Source: JAJKIV01 sp036741775 (GTDB lineage Bacteria > Gemmatimonadota > Gemmatimonadetes > Gemmatimonadales > Gemmatimonadaceae). From it: DNA of 64,000 nucleotides. A program made the translations under genes and the position numbers. Positions within the stretch are counted from its first letter, which is position 1. The number at the start of each line of letters is the position of its first letter. The notes beneath the pieces were generated by a model. It was not told the DNA's origin and searched no databases. It saw only the letters and a list, made by a program, of their open reading frames with translations. Location: positions 75,591-139,590 of the forward strand of contig DAINRQ010000003.1 of NCBI GenBank assembly GCA_036741775.1, in the 5' to 3' direction. Positions 8,717 to 17,849 of this stretch are shown in pieces.

Positions 8717-9529
8717 CTACCTGCCCGCTCGCGTCGCGGACGCCGGCAGTGACCTCACTCGCTGCTTGAACGACTGGAAGCTCCGGCTGTCCTTCGTCAA
8801 CCCGTTCAGAATCGCCGGATTGATCTTGGCGATCAGCGCTTCCGTCTCGCGAATCCGCTCCTCCTCGAGTGGGTGCGTGGAGAACCACGAGGTGACCGAC
8901 GACGGGGACCGCTGCCGCTCGTCCAGGAGAATGCGGAACATCTCCGGTATGCCACGCGGGTCGATCCCGGCACGGACGACGTTCTTCACCGCCTCCTCGT
9001 CCGATTCACGTTCGGCGTCGCGGCTGAACTTCGCGAATACCAGACCGCCGCCGACGTTGATGGCCGCCGCAGCCGCCTGGTTGTTACACACGCTCGTGAG
9101 CACGCACGCGAGCGTCACGCCGATGTTGGCGCCCTGTGCCTTCTCCATCTGCTCCACCGAGTGCCGGCGGACCACGTGACCGATCTCGTGCCCGAGCACG
9201 CCCGCGAGCTGCGACATGGTCTGCGCTCGCTCGATCAGCCCGCGATTGACATAGATGTATCCACCAGGCACCGCGAACGCGTTCACTTCGGGCGCGTTCA
9301 CTACGAAGAACTGCCAGTTGAGGTCGCGCTCATCGGCAAGCTTCGCGATGGAATCGCCGAGCACGTTGATGTATCGAACGACTTCCGGGTCCTGCACGAT
9401 CGGCAGCTGGCTATTGATCTGCTGCGCGTACTCGGTCCCCATCTGAACTTCTTGCTGCGTAGAGATCGCGCATCCAGAGACGAGCGCTGCGGCGGCGAAC
9501 CCTCCGAGGATACGTTGTATACGTTTCAT
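8717..9529 (-). CDS. M48-family zinc metalloprotease lipoprotein (BepA/LoiP type)
   Basis: 270 aa. The signal peptide ends in the lipobox VSGC (Cys20). The zinc site HEIGH is at 114-118, followed by the downstream Glu region SRDAERESDEEA that supplies the third ligand in M48 enzymes, and the short motif STHPLEEERI. Size and order match periplasmic M48 proteases involved in outer-membrane protein quality control. It is single-gene on the minus strand with a good CAGGAG ribosome site, and is divergent with very little space from the methyltransferase at 9544, so its promoter must lie inside that gene's 5' end, which is locally AT-rich. Confidence 0.92.
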   Translation of the reverse strand: MKRIQRILGGFAAAALVSGCAISTQQEVQMGTEYAQQINSQLPIVQDPEVVRYINVLGDSIAKLADERDLNWQFFVVNAPEVNAFAVPGGYIYVNRGLIERAQTMSQLAGVLGHEIGHVVRRHSVEQMEKAQGANIGVTLACVLTSVCNNQAAAAAINVGGGLVFAKFSRDAERESDEEAVKNVVRAGIDPRGIPEMFRILLDERQRSPSSVTSWFSTHPLEEERIRETEALIAKINPAILNGLTKDSRSFQSFKQRVRSLPASATRAGR

Positions 9530-9543
9530 CCTTCGCTCCTGAC

Positions 9544-10365
9544 GTGGAAGTTGCCCCGCGGTATCGAAGGCAAGACGTATTCCAACCCGTACCGCATTGC
9601 AACCCGTTGCGATTACTTAGTTTAGCTCGCGATCTCCGCCGCAGAAAGGCACGTGAGCACACTGCACTGTTCACTATTGAGGGCACTCGGGCGGTCGAGG
9701 AACTGGTCAGTTCGCCCCTTCGCGTTGTCGGGGTACTGACGGCGCCCCAGCTACGCTCCAACCCCCGGGGCGTCGCGCTCCGCGATACGCTGGCCGATCG
9801 CGGGATCGACGTGCTGGAAGTTACTACGCCCGAGTTCGATAGCGCGGCCGATACGGATGCCCCACAGGGGATCCTCGCAATCGCGGAGATCCCGCGTCGC
9901 TCGCTCGAGATCGTTGCGCCGATCGGCCGCACTCGCATTCTCGTGCTCGATGGCGTCCAGGATCCCGGGAACGTCGGGACCATGGTGCGTACCGCGGCGG
10001 CGCTCGGCGCCGCGGCGACGGTCGCGCTCCCGGGCACCGTTGACCTGTGGAACGCGAAAGTCGTCCGTAGCGCAATGGGCGCTCACTTCCTGCACGCCGC
10101 TCTGCATGCCACGTGGGACGACCTCCGCGCGTTCCTGACGCGGACGGATACGTCGTTGTGGGCCGCTGACGCCCGCGGCACCGCCCTGGACGGCGCCGCC
10201 GCGCCCGAGCGGCTCGCTATCGCGGTCGGCAACGAAGGCGCTGGTCTTTCGCCGAACGTCCGCGATGCGGCGACGTCGCTGGTGTCCCTTCCGCTCGCGG
10301 CGGGCGTCGAATCACTGAACGTTGCCGTTGCTGCGGGCATTCTCCTTTACCAGCTTCGCCCGTGA
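9544..10365 (+). CDS. SpoU/TrmH-family RNA 2'-O-methyltransferase
   Basis: 273 aa. The N-terminal substrate-binding part reads NPLRLLSLARDLRRR and TIEGTRAVEEL. The C-terminal SPOUT knot has all three motifs: DGVQDPGNVGTMVRTA, IAVGNEGAGLS and VESLNVAVAAGILLYQL. It resembles the RlmB/TsnR branch, which methylates 23S rRNA or tRNA ribose; the exact site is not readable. The GTG at 9544 keeps the conserved NPL region; an in-frame TTG at 9607 is the alternative. It overlaps prepilin peptidase by one base at TGATG. Confidence 0.9.
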   Translation: MEVAPRYRRQDVFQPVPHCNPLRLLSLARDLRRRKAREHTALFTIEGTRAVEELVSSPLRVVGVLTAPQLRSNPRGVALRDTLADRGIDVLEVTTPEFDSAADTDAPQGILAIAEIPRRSLEIVAPIGRTRILVLDGVQDPGNVGTMVRTAAALGAAATVALPGTVDLWNAKVVRSAMGAHFLHAALHATWDDLRAFLTRTDTSLWAADARGTALDGAAAPERLAIAVGNEGAGLSPNVRDAATSLVSLPLAAGVESLNVAVAAGILLYQLRP

Positions 10366-11213
10366 TGGTCTGGCCAGAGCTCGCCCTCGCGTTCGTCATC
10401 GGTGCCTGTGTGGGCTCGTTTCTCAATGTCTGCATCAGCCGCTGGCCCAATGACCTGTCGGTGATCTCACCGCGATCGCGATGCCCGAACTGCGAGCGGC
10501 CGATCGCTGCGCTCGAGAACGTCCCGATACTGAGCTGGCTCATGTTGCGCGGCCGATGCCGTGGCTGCGGCCTGCGGATCTCGGTGATGTACCCAGCCAT
10601 CGAGCTCATCACCGCGCTCGGTTGGGTGGCCGCCTTTCTCGCGTTCGGTCCGACGTTCACCGGCGTGCGCGTGGCTGTCCTTGGGACGATCCTGCTCGGC
10701 ATCGCCGTGACCGACGCCAAGCACTATCTCATCCCCGACGGCTTCACAGTATTCGGGCTCGTGTGGGTGTTCGTCACGGCGCTCGCGGGGACAATGCTGA
10801 ACCATCAGTCGCCGTTCGCCGATCCGTACGACGCGATGATCGGCGCGTGTACCGGCGCCGGCGCGATCGCGATTGCCGGGTGGCTCGGCGAAGTCGCGCT
10901 CAAGCGCGAGGCGATGGGATTCGGTGACGTGACGCTGATGGCCGTGATCGGTGCGGCGGTCGGTCCCGGGCGCGCACTGCTTGTCGTGTTCGTCGGCGCC
11001 GTCGTTGGCGTCGTCGCGTTCCTCGGTATCGTGTATCCCATTGCACGGGTCCGGCGCACGACCAGCGCGCCGCAACTCGACCTCGCGCTCGGTGACGCAC
11101 CGGTGGGCCTGCCCAACGTTCCGTTCGGCGTGTTCCTTGCGCCCGCCGCGCTCGCCACTTTGCTTTGGGGATATGACCTCATCGGCTGGTACACCAGCCG
11201 CATGGCAGGGTGA
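10365..11213 (+). CDS. pilD: Prepilin peptidase / leader methylase (A24A)
   Basis: About 282 aa; a GTG one codon upstream is an alternative start. It is an inner-membrane aspartyl protease that cleaves and N-methylates type IV pilin/type II secretion pseudopilins. The start has the GSFLNV motif, then the tetracysteine zinc module CPNC...CRGC, then several TM segments. Catalytic Asp residues lie in VTDAKHYLIPD and GFGDVTLM. No pilin genes lie nearby, so its substrates are encoded elsewhere. It is coupled to the methyltransferase gene by a one-base overlap. Confidence 0.93.
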   Translation: MVWPELALAFVIGACVGSFLNVCISRWPNDLSVISPRSRCPNCERPIAALENVPILSWLMLRGRCRGCGLRISVMYPAIELITALGWVAAFLAFGPTFTGVRVAVLGTILLGIAVTDAKHYLIPDGFTVFGLVWVFVTALAGTMLNHQSPFADPYDAMIGACTGAGAIAIAGWLGEVALKREAMGFGDVTLMAVIGAAVGPGRALLVVFVGAVVGVVAFLGIVYPIARVRRTTSAPQLDLALGDAPVGLPNVPFGVFLAPAALATLLWGYDLIGWYTSRMAG

Positions 11214-11372
11214 CGACAGATCAAGCCGAGCGACCGACAGCGATCGTCACTGTCACCCCGCGGATCGGGTGCACGCACCCGCCCAGAGGGCGCTCGGCGG
11301 GCGAATGACGCGGGAATCGCTCGCATCACGTCGCCGTCTTCAAGCGCCGCCCGCATCCCCTGACGCTGACTC

Positions 11373-12587
11373 ATGGCTCCCCGTTCCGACGGCGTGCTTG
11401 CGCGATTCGCGCGAGACCTGACTGCTGATGCTCGCGATGGCCGGCTCGAGCCGGTGCGATGTCGCACCGAGGAGATCTCGCGCGTCATCGATATTCTCCT
11501 CCGACACGGCAAGAACAATCCGGCGCTCGTGGGGCCGGCGGGCGTCGGCAAGACGGCCATCATCGAAGGGCTCGCGCAGCGACTCGCTGCTGGCGACGTT
11601 CCGCTCTCGCTCCGCGGCACTCGCATTCTTGCGGTCGATCACGTGTCGTTGCTGGCCGGGACGACGTACCGAGGGGATTACGAGGAACGCATCCGCCGAC
11701 TCGTTGCCGAAACGAGTGCGTCACCCGACGTGATCCTGTTCATCGACGAACTGCACAACCTCATTGGCCAGGGCACGGCGCTCGGCGTCGCGATGGACGC
11801 GGGCAACATGCTCAAACCGGCGCTCGTCCGCGGTGACTTTCGCGTCATCGGTGCAACGACGAATGACGAATACGAGCGGTGGGTGTGCGGCGATCCCGCA
11901 CTGGAGCGGCGCTTCCAACGCGTGCTTGTCCGCGAGCTGTCGGCGGACGAGACGCTCGACATCCTGCGCGCGCGGCTCGAGCGGCTTGAACGACATCACA
12001 ACGTCGTCATCACCGACGCGGCGGTGCGCGCTGCCGTCGAGCTCACCGATCGCTACCAGACGGACCGCATGCGGCCGGACCGCGCGATCGATGCGCTCGA
12101 CGAGGCATGTGCCCACGCGCATGCCATCGCGGTCTACTCCGACGCCGCGCAGTCGCTCATTCGGCGGCGTCGCACGCTGCTGAGCGGACGCCCCGAGCGT
12201 CCGGGGGAGCGCGCCGCGGCACCGCGTGAGCAACCGCCGTACGAGCCGTCGCATCCCCATGATCTCGAGGACGACCCGATCGAGCGCATGGCGCGCGACG
12301 GGTTCGCGGCGCTCGAGCGTTTCGGCGCGGAGATCGAGGCGATGTTCGTACCGGCGAACGGCTCGCGCGAACCCGCGGCCGCGCCGTCCAACGGGGCGGC
12401 GACGACGTCGCCACCGCAGTCGGCGACGTCGGAGTCAGCGCCCGCGCGGGCCGAGCCGGCGACGCTCGCCGAGCTCGAGGCGGAACTGCATCGTGTGCTG
12501 GTGGAGGAGGGGGTCGTCGTGCGGGGCCATGATGTGGCCCGAGTCGTGAAGCTCGCTACCTCAAAGGACGTCACATGGACGGAGTGA
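11373..12587 (+). CDS. Isolated ClpA/B D1-type AAA+ ATPase (single ring, no D2)
   Basis: 404 aa. Residues about 20-265 align in order with the first ATPase domain of ClpB/ClpA: CRTEEISRVIDIL, Walker A GPAGVGKT, pore loop TTYRGDYEER, Walker B ILFIDELHN, sensor IGATTNDEY, Arg-finger ALERRFQ and DRAIDALDEA. The Clp N-domain, M-domain and second ATPase domain are missing. The remaining ~140 residues are Pro/Ala-rich and end with VRGHDVARVV, like the segment joining D1 to D2 in ClpB. The 3' end overlaps the next gene, a zincin lipoprotein, by 13 bp. A regulatory or unfoldase role is inference; the substrate is unknown. Confidence 0.85.
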   Translation: MAPRSDGVLARFARDLTADARDGRLEPVRCRTEEISRVIDILLRHGKNNPALVGPAGVGKTAIIEGLAQRLAAGDVPLSLRGTRILAVDHVSLLAGTTYRGDYEERIRRLVAETSASPDVILFIDELHNLIGQGTALGVAMDAGNMLKPALVRGDFRVIGATTNDEYERWVCGDPALERRFQRVLVRELSADETLDILRARLERLERHHNVVITDAAVRAAVELTDRYQTDRMRPDRAIDALDEACAHAHAIAVYSDAAQSLIRRRRTLLSGRPERPGERAAAPREQPPYEPSHPHDLEDDPIERMARDGFAALERFGAEIEAMFVPANGSREPAAAPSNGAATTSPPQSATSESAPARAEPATLAELEAELHRVLVEEGVVVRGHDVARVVKLATSKDVTWTE

Positions 12588-13858
12588 AGCTCGTTAGGTC
12601 CGCGATGACGGCGGCGGCGTGGGCGTCGATCGTCGCCCTCGGTGCGTGCTCGCGCGATGCGGGCTCGCGTGCGGCGAATGGCCCATACGCAAAGGAAGTG
12701 GGCGAGGCAGTCCCGCGCATCGAGAAGGCCGTCGGGCTTCCGTTCAAGACTCCTCCCAAGGTCGAACGGCGATCGAAGGACGAGGTGCGCGAGTTTCTGA
12801 CGCGCAAGTTCAACGAGTCGATGCCCGCGGCGGAGATCTCTGGAATCGAGCGAACGTATCGACGGTTCGGACTCATTCCCGACACGTTGCAGCTCCGGCC
12901 GTTCATGCTCGAGCTGCTGACCGAGCAGGTCGTCGGGTACTATGATCCGGCGACCAAGGTGCTCTACATCGTCGACGGCGCGCCGCCGGAGATGGTGAAC
13001 GTCACGGTGACGCACGAGCTCATCCACGCCCTTCAGGACCAGTACATCAGCCTGGATTCCATTCAGAAGGTCACCGGCGACAACGACCGACAGGTCGCGG
13101 CCCAGGCGGTCCTCGAGGGGCAGGCGACGTTCGAGCAGGTGCAGGCGATGCTCGGCTCGAGCAACCTGGCCGCGGCGCTCCCGGGCGGGTGGGAGCGCGT
13201 GCGTGACATGATCCGCGAGTCGCAGAGCACGATGCCGGTGTTTGCGTCGGCGCCGATGATCATCCAGGAGACGCTCATCTTTCCGTACCTGAGCGGCGCC
13301 GAGTTCATGCGGCGGTTCGAGGAAATGAAGGCGGACTCGGTTCCGTTCGGCGACATGCCGGAGTCGACGGAGCAGGTCATTCACTCGGATGCGTACTTCG
13401 CCGCGCGCGACACCGTGACCCGCGTGACACTACCGGAGCTCTCGTCCGGTGCGCGTCTCGTGTACTCGAACAATCTCGGCGAGTTCGAGACGCGGCTCTT
13501 CCTCTACCAGCATCTGCAGGAGCAGAACTCGGCCATCCGTGGAGCCGCCGGCTGGGATGGTGACCGCTACGCGCTGTTCGAGCACAACGGAGGAGAAGGG
13601 ATCGCGTGGCTCACGGTCTGGGATTCGAACATCGACGCTGCCGAGTTTCACGACCTGCTCGACACGGTGATCCTGAAGCGGTACCCGAACGTCAAGCCCA
13701 GGACAGCGACCGCCGAACAACGTGTCTACGAGGCCGGCGGTCGCACGCTGCAGTTGACGGCCACTGAAGTGCACGGCCGCCCGATCGTGCTCTACGTCGA
13801 CGTACCGACCGGCGCGCCGGCGAACGTCATCGACCTGACGAAGGTGGCGTTGCGGTAG
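12575..13858 (+). CDS. Putative zincin-type metallopeptidase lipoprotein
   Basis: 427 aa. The signal peptide has the lipobox LGAC (Cys25). The HExxH site HELIH is at 147-151 and a candidate third ligand Glu is in LEGQATF about 30 residues later, typical gluzincin spacing. The rest matches no family I can name. It should be membrane-anchored outside the cytoplasm. It overlaps the Clp-D1-like ATPase gene, implying translational coupling between a cytosolic ATPase and an exported protease. The stop codon at 13856-13858 directly abuts the convergent lon stop. Catalytic activity is inferred from the motif only. Confidence 0.82.
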   Translation: MDGVKLVRSAMTAAAWASIVALGACSRDAGSRAANGPYAKEVGEAVPRIEKAVGLPFKTPPKVERRSKDEVREFLTRKFNESMPAAEISGIERTYRRFGLIPDTLQLRPFMLELLTEQVVGYYDPATKVLYIVDGAPPEMVNVTVTHELIHALQDQYISLDSIQKVTGDNDRQVAAQAVLEGQATFEQVQAMLGSSNLAAALPGGWERVRDMIRESQSTMPVFASAPMIIQETLIFPYLSGAEFMRRFEEMKADSVPFGDMPESTEQVIHSDAYFAARDTVTRVTLPELSSGARLVYSNNLGEFETRLFLYQHLQEQNSAIRGAAGWDGDRYALFEHNGGEGIAWLTVWDSNIDAAEFHDLLDTVILKRYPNVKPRTATAEQRVYEAGGRTLQLTATEVHGRPIVLYVDVPTGAPANVIDLTKVALR

Positions 13859-16312
13859 CTAGTCCGCCGGAACCGCCTCTGCCTCCGCGGCTGGCCGATC
13901 AGCCGTGGGCGGAGATTCCGGCGCGACGTGATCGGCGAGCGAGGGCTCCGGTGCCGGCAGCAGTGCGAGCCGCAGCACTTCGTCCATGGTCGAGACGAAC
14001 GTGAAGGCCATGTTGGAGCGCACCTCCGGGGGCACGTCGCGCAGGTCCTTCTCGTTCCCCTTCGGCAGGAGGATCTCGCGCAGTCCGGCGCGGTAGGCTG
14101 CCAGCGTCTTCTCCTTCACGCCGCCGATCTCGAGGACCTTGCCGCGCAAGGTCACCTCGCCGGTCATCGCGACGTCGCGCCGGACGGGGCGCCGGCTCAA
14201 CACGCTGGCGATCGCGAGCGTCACCGCGATGCCCGCGCTCGGCCCGTCCTTGGGGATGGCGCCGGCGGGGAAGTGAATGTGCAGATCGCTCTCACGGAAC
14301 TCCTGCTCCGAGATCTCGAGCAGCTGTGCGCGCGAGCGAACGAACGAGAGCGCCGCGTCGACCGACTCGCGCATCACGTCGCCGAGCTGGCCTGTCACCG
14401 TTAGGCGGCCCGTGCCGGGCATGCGAAGCGCCTCGATCAGCATGAGGTCGCCGCCCGTGGACGTCCAGGCGAGGCCCGTGACGACGCCGATCTCCGGCTC
14501 CTTCTCGGCCTCCTCCATGGCGTACCGCGGCGCGCCGAGGATCTCTTCGACCTTGGCATTGTCGATGATCCACGCGCCTTCCTCGCCTTCGGCTTTCCGG
14601 CGTGCGCGCTTCCGCATGAGGGAGGCGACATTCCGCTCGAAGTTGCGAAGCCCTGCCTCACGCGAGTAACGGCCCGAGATGAAGCTGAGCACCTCGTCCG
14701 TGAACTGGATGTCCTTGTCCGTGATGCCGTGCTCCTCGAGCAGTCGCGGAAGCAGGTAGCGCCACGCGATCTCGACCTTCTCCTCGACCGTGTAACCGGC
14801 GATGCGGATGACCTCCATGCGGTCGCGAAGCGGCGCCGGGATGTCGAAGAGGTTGTTCGCCGTGCAGATGAACAAGCAGGACGACAGATCGAACGGCAAG
14901 TTGAGGTAATGATCGACGAACTCGTCGTTCTGCGACGGATCGAGCACTTCGAGCATGGCCGCCGTCGGATCTCCCGATGGTCCACCCGCCGACATCTTGT
15001 CGATCTCGTCGATCATGAGGACGGGATCCTTCACGCCGACGCGACGAAGCGCCTGGATGAGCAATCCCGGGAGCGCGCCCACGTAAGTGCGGCGGTGGCC
15101 CCGGATCTCGGCTTCATCGCGAACGCCGCCGACCGAGATGCGGTAGAACTCCCGTCCAATCGCCTTGGCGATCGCCTCGCCTAACGATGTCTTGCCCGTG
15201 CCCGGTGGTCCGACGAAGCACAGGATGGGGCCGTGCGGATCGCCGCCGCGGAGCTTCCGCACAGCGAGGAATTCGATGATGCGCTCCTTCGCCTCGAGCA
15301 ACCCGTAGTGCCGCGTGTCGAGGGCCTCCTCCACTTTCTTGAGGGCGATCTCCTCATCTCCCGAGCGCTTGTGCCACGGGAGCGACAGGATCCAATCGAG
15401 GTACGTGCGAATGACCTGGTACTCGCTCGATGCCGGGGAGAGCATCCGGAGTCGCTCGGTCTCGCGACGGGCCTCCTGCCCGATCTTCTCGGGCAGTCGG
15501 GCTTCGTCGATCTTCTTGAGCGTCTCGAGAGCTTCCTTCTCGCCCGGGTCCGCCTCCCCGAGTTCGGCCTGAATGGCCCGCAGCTGCTGGCGCAGGTAGA
15601 ATTCGCGCTGGTGTTGCTCGATCTTCACTTCGGTCTGTCGCTTCACGTCCTCCATGACGCGAGCGCGCGCGACCTCGCGCTCCAGCCGCGACAGGATGAA
15701 GCGAATACGCTGGCCGACGTCGAGGCGCTGCAGGACCTCGTCCTTGTCCGATATCCGGAAGTTCATGTTCGTGGCCGCGAGGTCGGCAAAGCGACCTGGA
15801 TCGGACACGTTCATCTTGAGGATCTGCGGCACCTCGTCCGGAATGCGGTCGACGAGGTCGGCCAGCGTCTCGGCGGCCGAGACGACGCGTGCCACGAGGT
15901 CTTCGAGCTCAGCCGGTTCGGCTGGCGTTTCGCGAGCCGCCTTCACGGACGCAATCGCATAGGGCTGCGTCTGCTCGATCGACTCGACCGTGATGCGTCG
16001 GAGCCCCTGCAGGGTGATCTGTACCGTATCGCCCGGGAGGTTGATGCGCTCGTGCACGCGCGCGGCCACGCCGACGCGCCCGATGAACTTGCTCGGCTCC
16101 ACGGGCTCGTCATGATCGCCGCTGGCGACCACGAGGGCCACGATCAGCCCGGGTTCTTCGTTGGCCCGCAGAAGCGCGAGGTTCTCGGGGGCTCCCATCT
16201 GTACCGCGATCGTTCCGAGCGGGTACACGATCGTCGAGCGCAGCGCCATGAGCGGCAGCGCCGGGGGGAGCTCGGACTTCAGGATCTCTTCTTTTCGCTG
16301 ATTGCGGGCCAT
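13859..16312 (-). CDS. lon: ATP-dependent protease Lon
   Basis: 817 aa from the ATG at 16312 (MARNQRK). The frame stays open further upstream, but the family start is here. Order: LAN substrate domain (PLMALRSTIVYPLGT), long coiled coil (QREFYLRQQLRAIQ), AAA+ domain with GPPGTGKTS near residue 370 and VLMIDEIDKM, then the S16 protease domain with catalytic Ser in PKDGPSAG near 690 and the downstream Lys. Length is normal. It is divergent from ffh across a 112-bp gap and convergent with the zincin lipoprotein with no gap at all. It contains two CGTTAGGC sites (14399 and 15179). Confidence 0.97.
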   Translation of the reverse strand: MARNQRKEEILKSELPPALPLMALRSTIVYPLGTIAVQMGAPENLALLRANEEPGLIVALVVASGDHDEPVEPSKFIGRVGVAARVHERINLPGDTVQITLQGLRRITVESIEQTQPYAIASVKAARETPAEPAELEDLVARVVSAAETLADLVDRIPDEVPQILKMNVSDPGRFADLAATNMNFRISDKDEVLQRLDVGQRIRFILSRLEREVARARVMEDVKRQTEVKIEQHQREFYLRQQLRAIQAELGEADPGEKEALETLKKIDEARLPEKIGQEARRETERLRMLSPASSEYQVIRTYLDWILSLPWHKRSGDEEIALKKVEEALDTRHYGLLEAKERIIEFLAVRKLRGGDPHGPILCFVGPPGTGKTSLGEAIAKAIGREFYRISVGGVRDEAEIRGHRRTYVGALPGLLIQALRRVGVKDPVLMIDEIDKMSAGGPSGDPTAAMLEVLDPSQNDEFVDHYLNLPFDLSSCLFICTANNLFDIPAPLRDRMEVIRIAGYTVEEKVEIAWRYLLPRLLEEHGITDKDIQFTDEVLSFISGRYSREAGLRNFERNVASLMRKRARRKAEGEEGAWIIDNAKVEEILGAPRYAMEEAEKEPEIGVVTGLAWTSTGGDLMLIEALRMPGTGRLTVTGQLGDVMRESVDAALSFVRSRAQLLEISEQEFRESDLHIHFPAGAIPKDGPSAGIAVTLAIASVLSRRPVRRDVAMTGEVTLRGKVLEIGGVKEKTLAAYRAGLREILLPKGNEKDLRDVPPEVRSNMAFTFVSTMDEVLRLALLPAPEPSLADHVAPESPPTADRPAAEAEAVPAD

Positions 16313-16387
16313 TGCGACGGCGCGGGGCGGAGGGCGAAACGGGAGGGTGAAAGCTAACAGGAAACGCTCACGATGAAAGCGGGCGGG

Positions 16388-16416
16388 TTGCTTCAACCCA
16401 CGTTCCTGCCTACGTT
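16388..16416 (+). promoter_or_regulatory. Putative sigma70-type promoter of ffh, leaderless geometry
   Basis: TTGCTT (16388-16393), a 17-bp spacer, then TACGTT (16411-16416). The ffh ATG begins 9 bases after the last base of the -10 element, so transcription would start at or next to the A of the start codon. No ribosome-binding sequence lies before the ATG, which agrees with a leaderless mRNA. The -10 match is moderate. Confidence 0.45.
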
Positions 16417-16424
16417 TAACGGCT

Positions 16425-17753
16425 ATGTTCGATGAGCTGTCAGAAAAACTCGAGGCGACGTTTGCGCGCCTGCGAGGTCGTGGTGTCCTCACCGACGCCG
16501 ATATCAAGGAGGGCCTGCGCGAGGTGCGCCGGGTCCTGCTGGAAGCTGACGTCAACTTCCAACTGACGCGCGAGTTTCTCGAGCGTGTCGAAAAGAAAGC
16601 CGTCGGCGTGTCGCAGCTGCGCACGGTCTCGCCGGCGCAACAGCTCGTCAAGATCGTGCACGACGAGCTCGCGGCGATGCTCGGCGAGCGCCGCGAAGGA
16701 CTGAAGCTCAGCTCCGTGCCGCCTACCGTCGTGATGATGGTCGGCCTGCAGGGGTCCGGAAAAACCACGACGGCGGCCAAGCTCGCCCGCCGGCTGAAGG
16801 GCGAGTCGCGTCCCACACGGCTCGTTGCCGCTGACGTCTACCGCCCGGCCGCCATCGACCAGCTCGAGACGCTCGGGGCACAGCTCGACATCCCCGTCTA
16901 CGCGGACCGCAGCACCACGGACGTCGTCAAGATCGCGAAGCAAGGCATCGACCAGTCCCGGCGCGCGCGCGACCGCGTCGTGATCATCGATACCGCCGGC
17001 CGCCTCCAGATCGACGAGGAGATGATGAAGGAGCTCGTCCGGTTGAAGGACGCCGTTCGCCCGGACGAAATCCTGCTCGTCGCGGACGGCATGACCGGCC
17101 AGGAAGCGGTGCGGATCGCGCAGGGCTTCGATCAGGCGTTAGGCGTCACCGGGGTGATCCTGACGAAGCTCGACGGCGACGCGCGCGGCGGTGCTGCCCT
17201 GTCGATCTACGGCGTCACCAAGAAGCCCATCAAGTACATCGGCGTCGGCGAGAAGACGGACGCGCTCGAAGAGTTCCACCCCGAGCGCATGGCGGGCCGC
17301 ATTCTCCAGATGGGCGACGTCGTATCGCTCGTGGAGAAGGCGCAGTCCGCGTTCGACGAAGATGAGGCGAAGAAGCTCGAGAAGAAGGTCCGCAAGGAAG
17401 GCATGGACCTGAACGACTTCCTTGCCGCGATGCGGCAGGTCCAGAAGCTCGGGCCGCTCGAGGGCATCCTGAAGATGCTGCCCGGCGTCAACTCGAAGAT
17501 GCTCAAGCAGGCGAACCTCGACCCGAAGCGCATGAAGCACGTCGAGGCGATCGTCCTCTCGATGACGCCGGAAGAGCGCAAGAACCCCGCGCTCATCAAC
17601 GGGTCGCGTCGGTCGCGCATCGCCAAGGGATCCGGTCGCCCGACGAACGAGGTGAACCGGTTGCTCGACCAGTTCAAGGACATGAAGAAGATGATGAAGA
17701 AAGCCTCGTCAGGCGACATGCGCATGCCGCCGGGCATGATGGGGATGCGCTAG
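16425..17753 (+). CDS. ffh: Signal recognition particle GTPase Ffh
   Basis: 442 aa. Helical N domain (1-90), GTPase G domain with GLQGSGKTTT (108-116), DTAGR and TKLDGDARGGA, and the C-terminal M domain ending in a Met-rich tail (MKKMMKKASS, MPPGMMGMR) with the SRP-RNA contact region SRRSRIAKGSG. It targets signal-bearing ribosomes to the membrane. It is the first gene of a translation cluster with rpsP, rimM and trmD in the usual bacterial order. Confidence 0.97.
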   Translation: MFDELSEKLEATFARLRGRGVLTDADIKEGLREVRRVLLEADVNFQLTREFLERVEKKAVGVSQLRTVSPAQQLVKIVHDELAAMLGERREGLKLSSVPPTVVMMVGLQGSGKTTTAAKLARRLKGESRPTRLVAADVYRPAAIDQLETLGAQLDIPVYADRSTTDVVKIAKQGIDQSRRARDRVVIIDTAGRLQIDEEMMKELVRLKDAVRPDEILLVADGMTGQEAVRIAQGFDQALGVTGVILTKLDGDARGGAALSIYGVTKKPIKYIGVGEKTDALEEFHPERMAGRILQMGDVVSLVEKAQSAFDEDEAKKLEKKVRKEGMDLNDFLAAMRQVQKLGPLEGILKMLPGVNSKMLKQANLDPKRMKHVEAIVLSMTPEERKNPALINGSRRSRIAKGSGRPTNEVNRLLDQFKDMKKMMKKASSGDMRMPPGMMGMR

Positions 17754-17773
17754 CCGCAGGACGACCACGCTCG

Positions 17774-17818
17774 ACCTGGGTGCGATCCGGAGCCGCCGGA
17801 TTCGCGAGGAGCCCAGGT
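17774..17818 (+). promoter_or_regulatory. Structured leader/hairpin between ffh and rpsP
   Basis: Outer arms ACCTGGG (17774-17780) and CCCAGGT (17812-17818) enclose an inner hairpin ATCCGG/CCGGAT. The fold ends 31 bases before the rpsP ATG and has no T-tract, so it looks more like a stabilising or regulatory leader than a terminator. No known ribosomal-protein leader family is assigned. Confidence 0.4.
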
Positions 17819-17849
17819 GCTCTACCACACGCCTCAGGAGACACGCACC

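Noticed and set aside
11214..11372. Small gene or N-terminal Clp domain upstream of the Clp-D1-like ATPase
   Set aside because: The 159-bp gap has no credible frame matching a Clp N-domain, so the ATPase really starts near 11373.
15233..16357. Long open frame (374 codons) on the plus strand opposite lon
   Set aside because: Composition and frame phase are those of an antisense shadow of lon in GC-rich DNA; lon motifs on the other strand are unmistakable.
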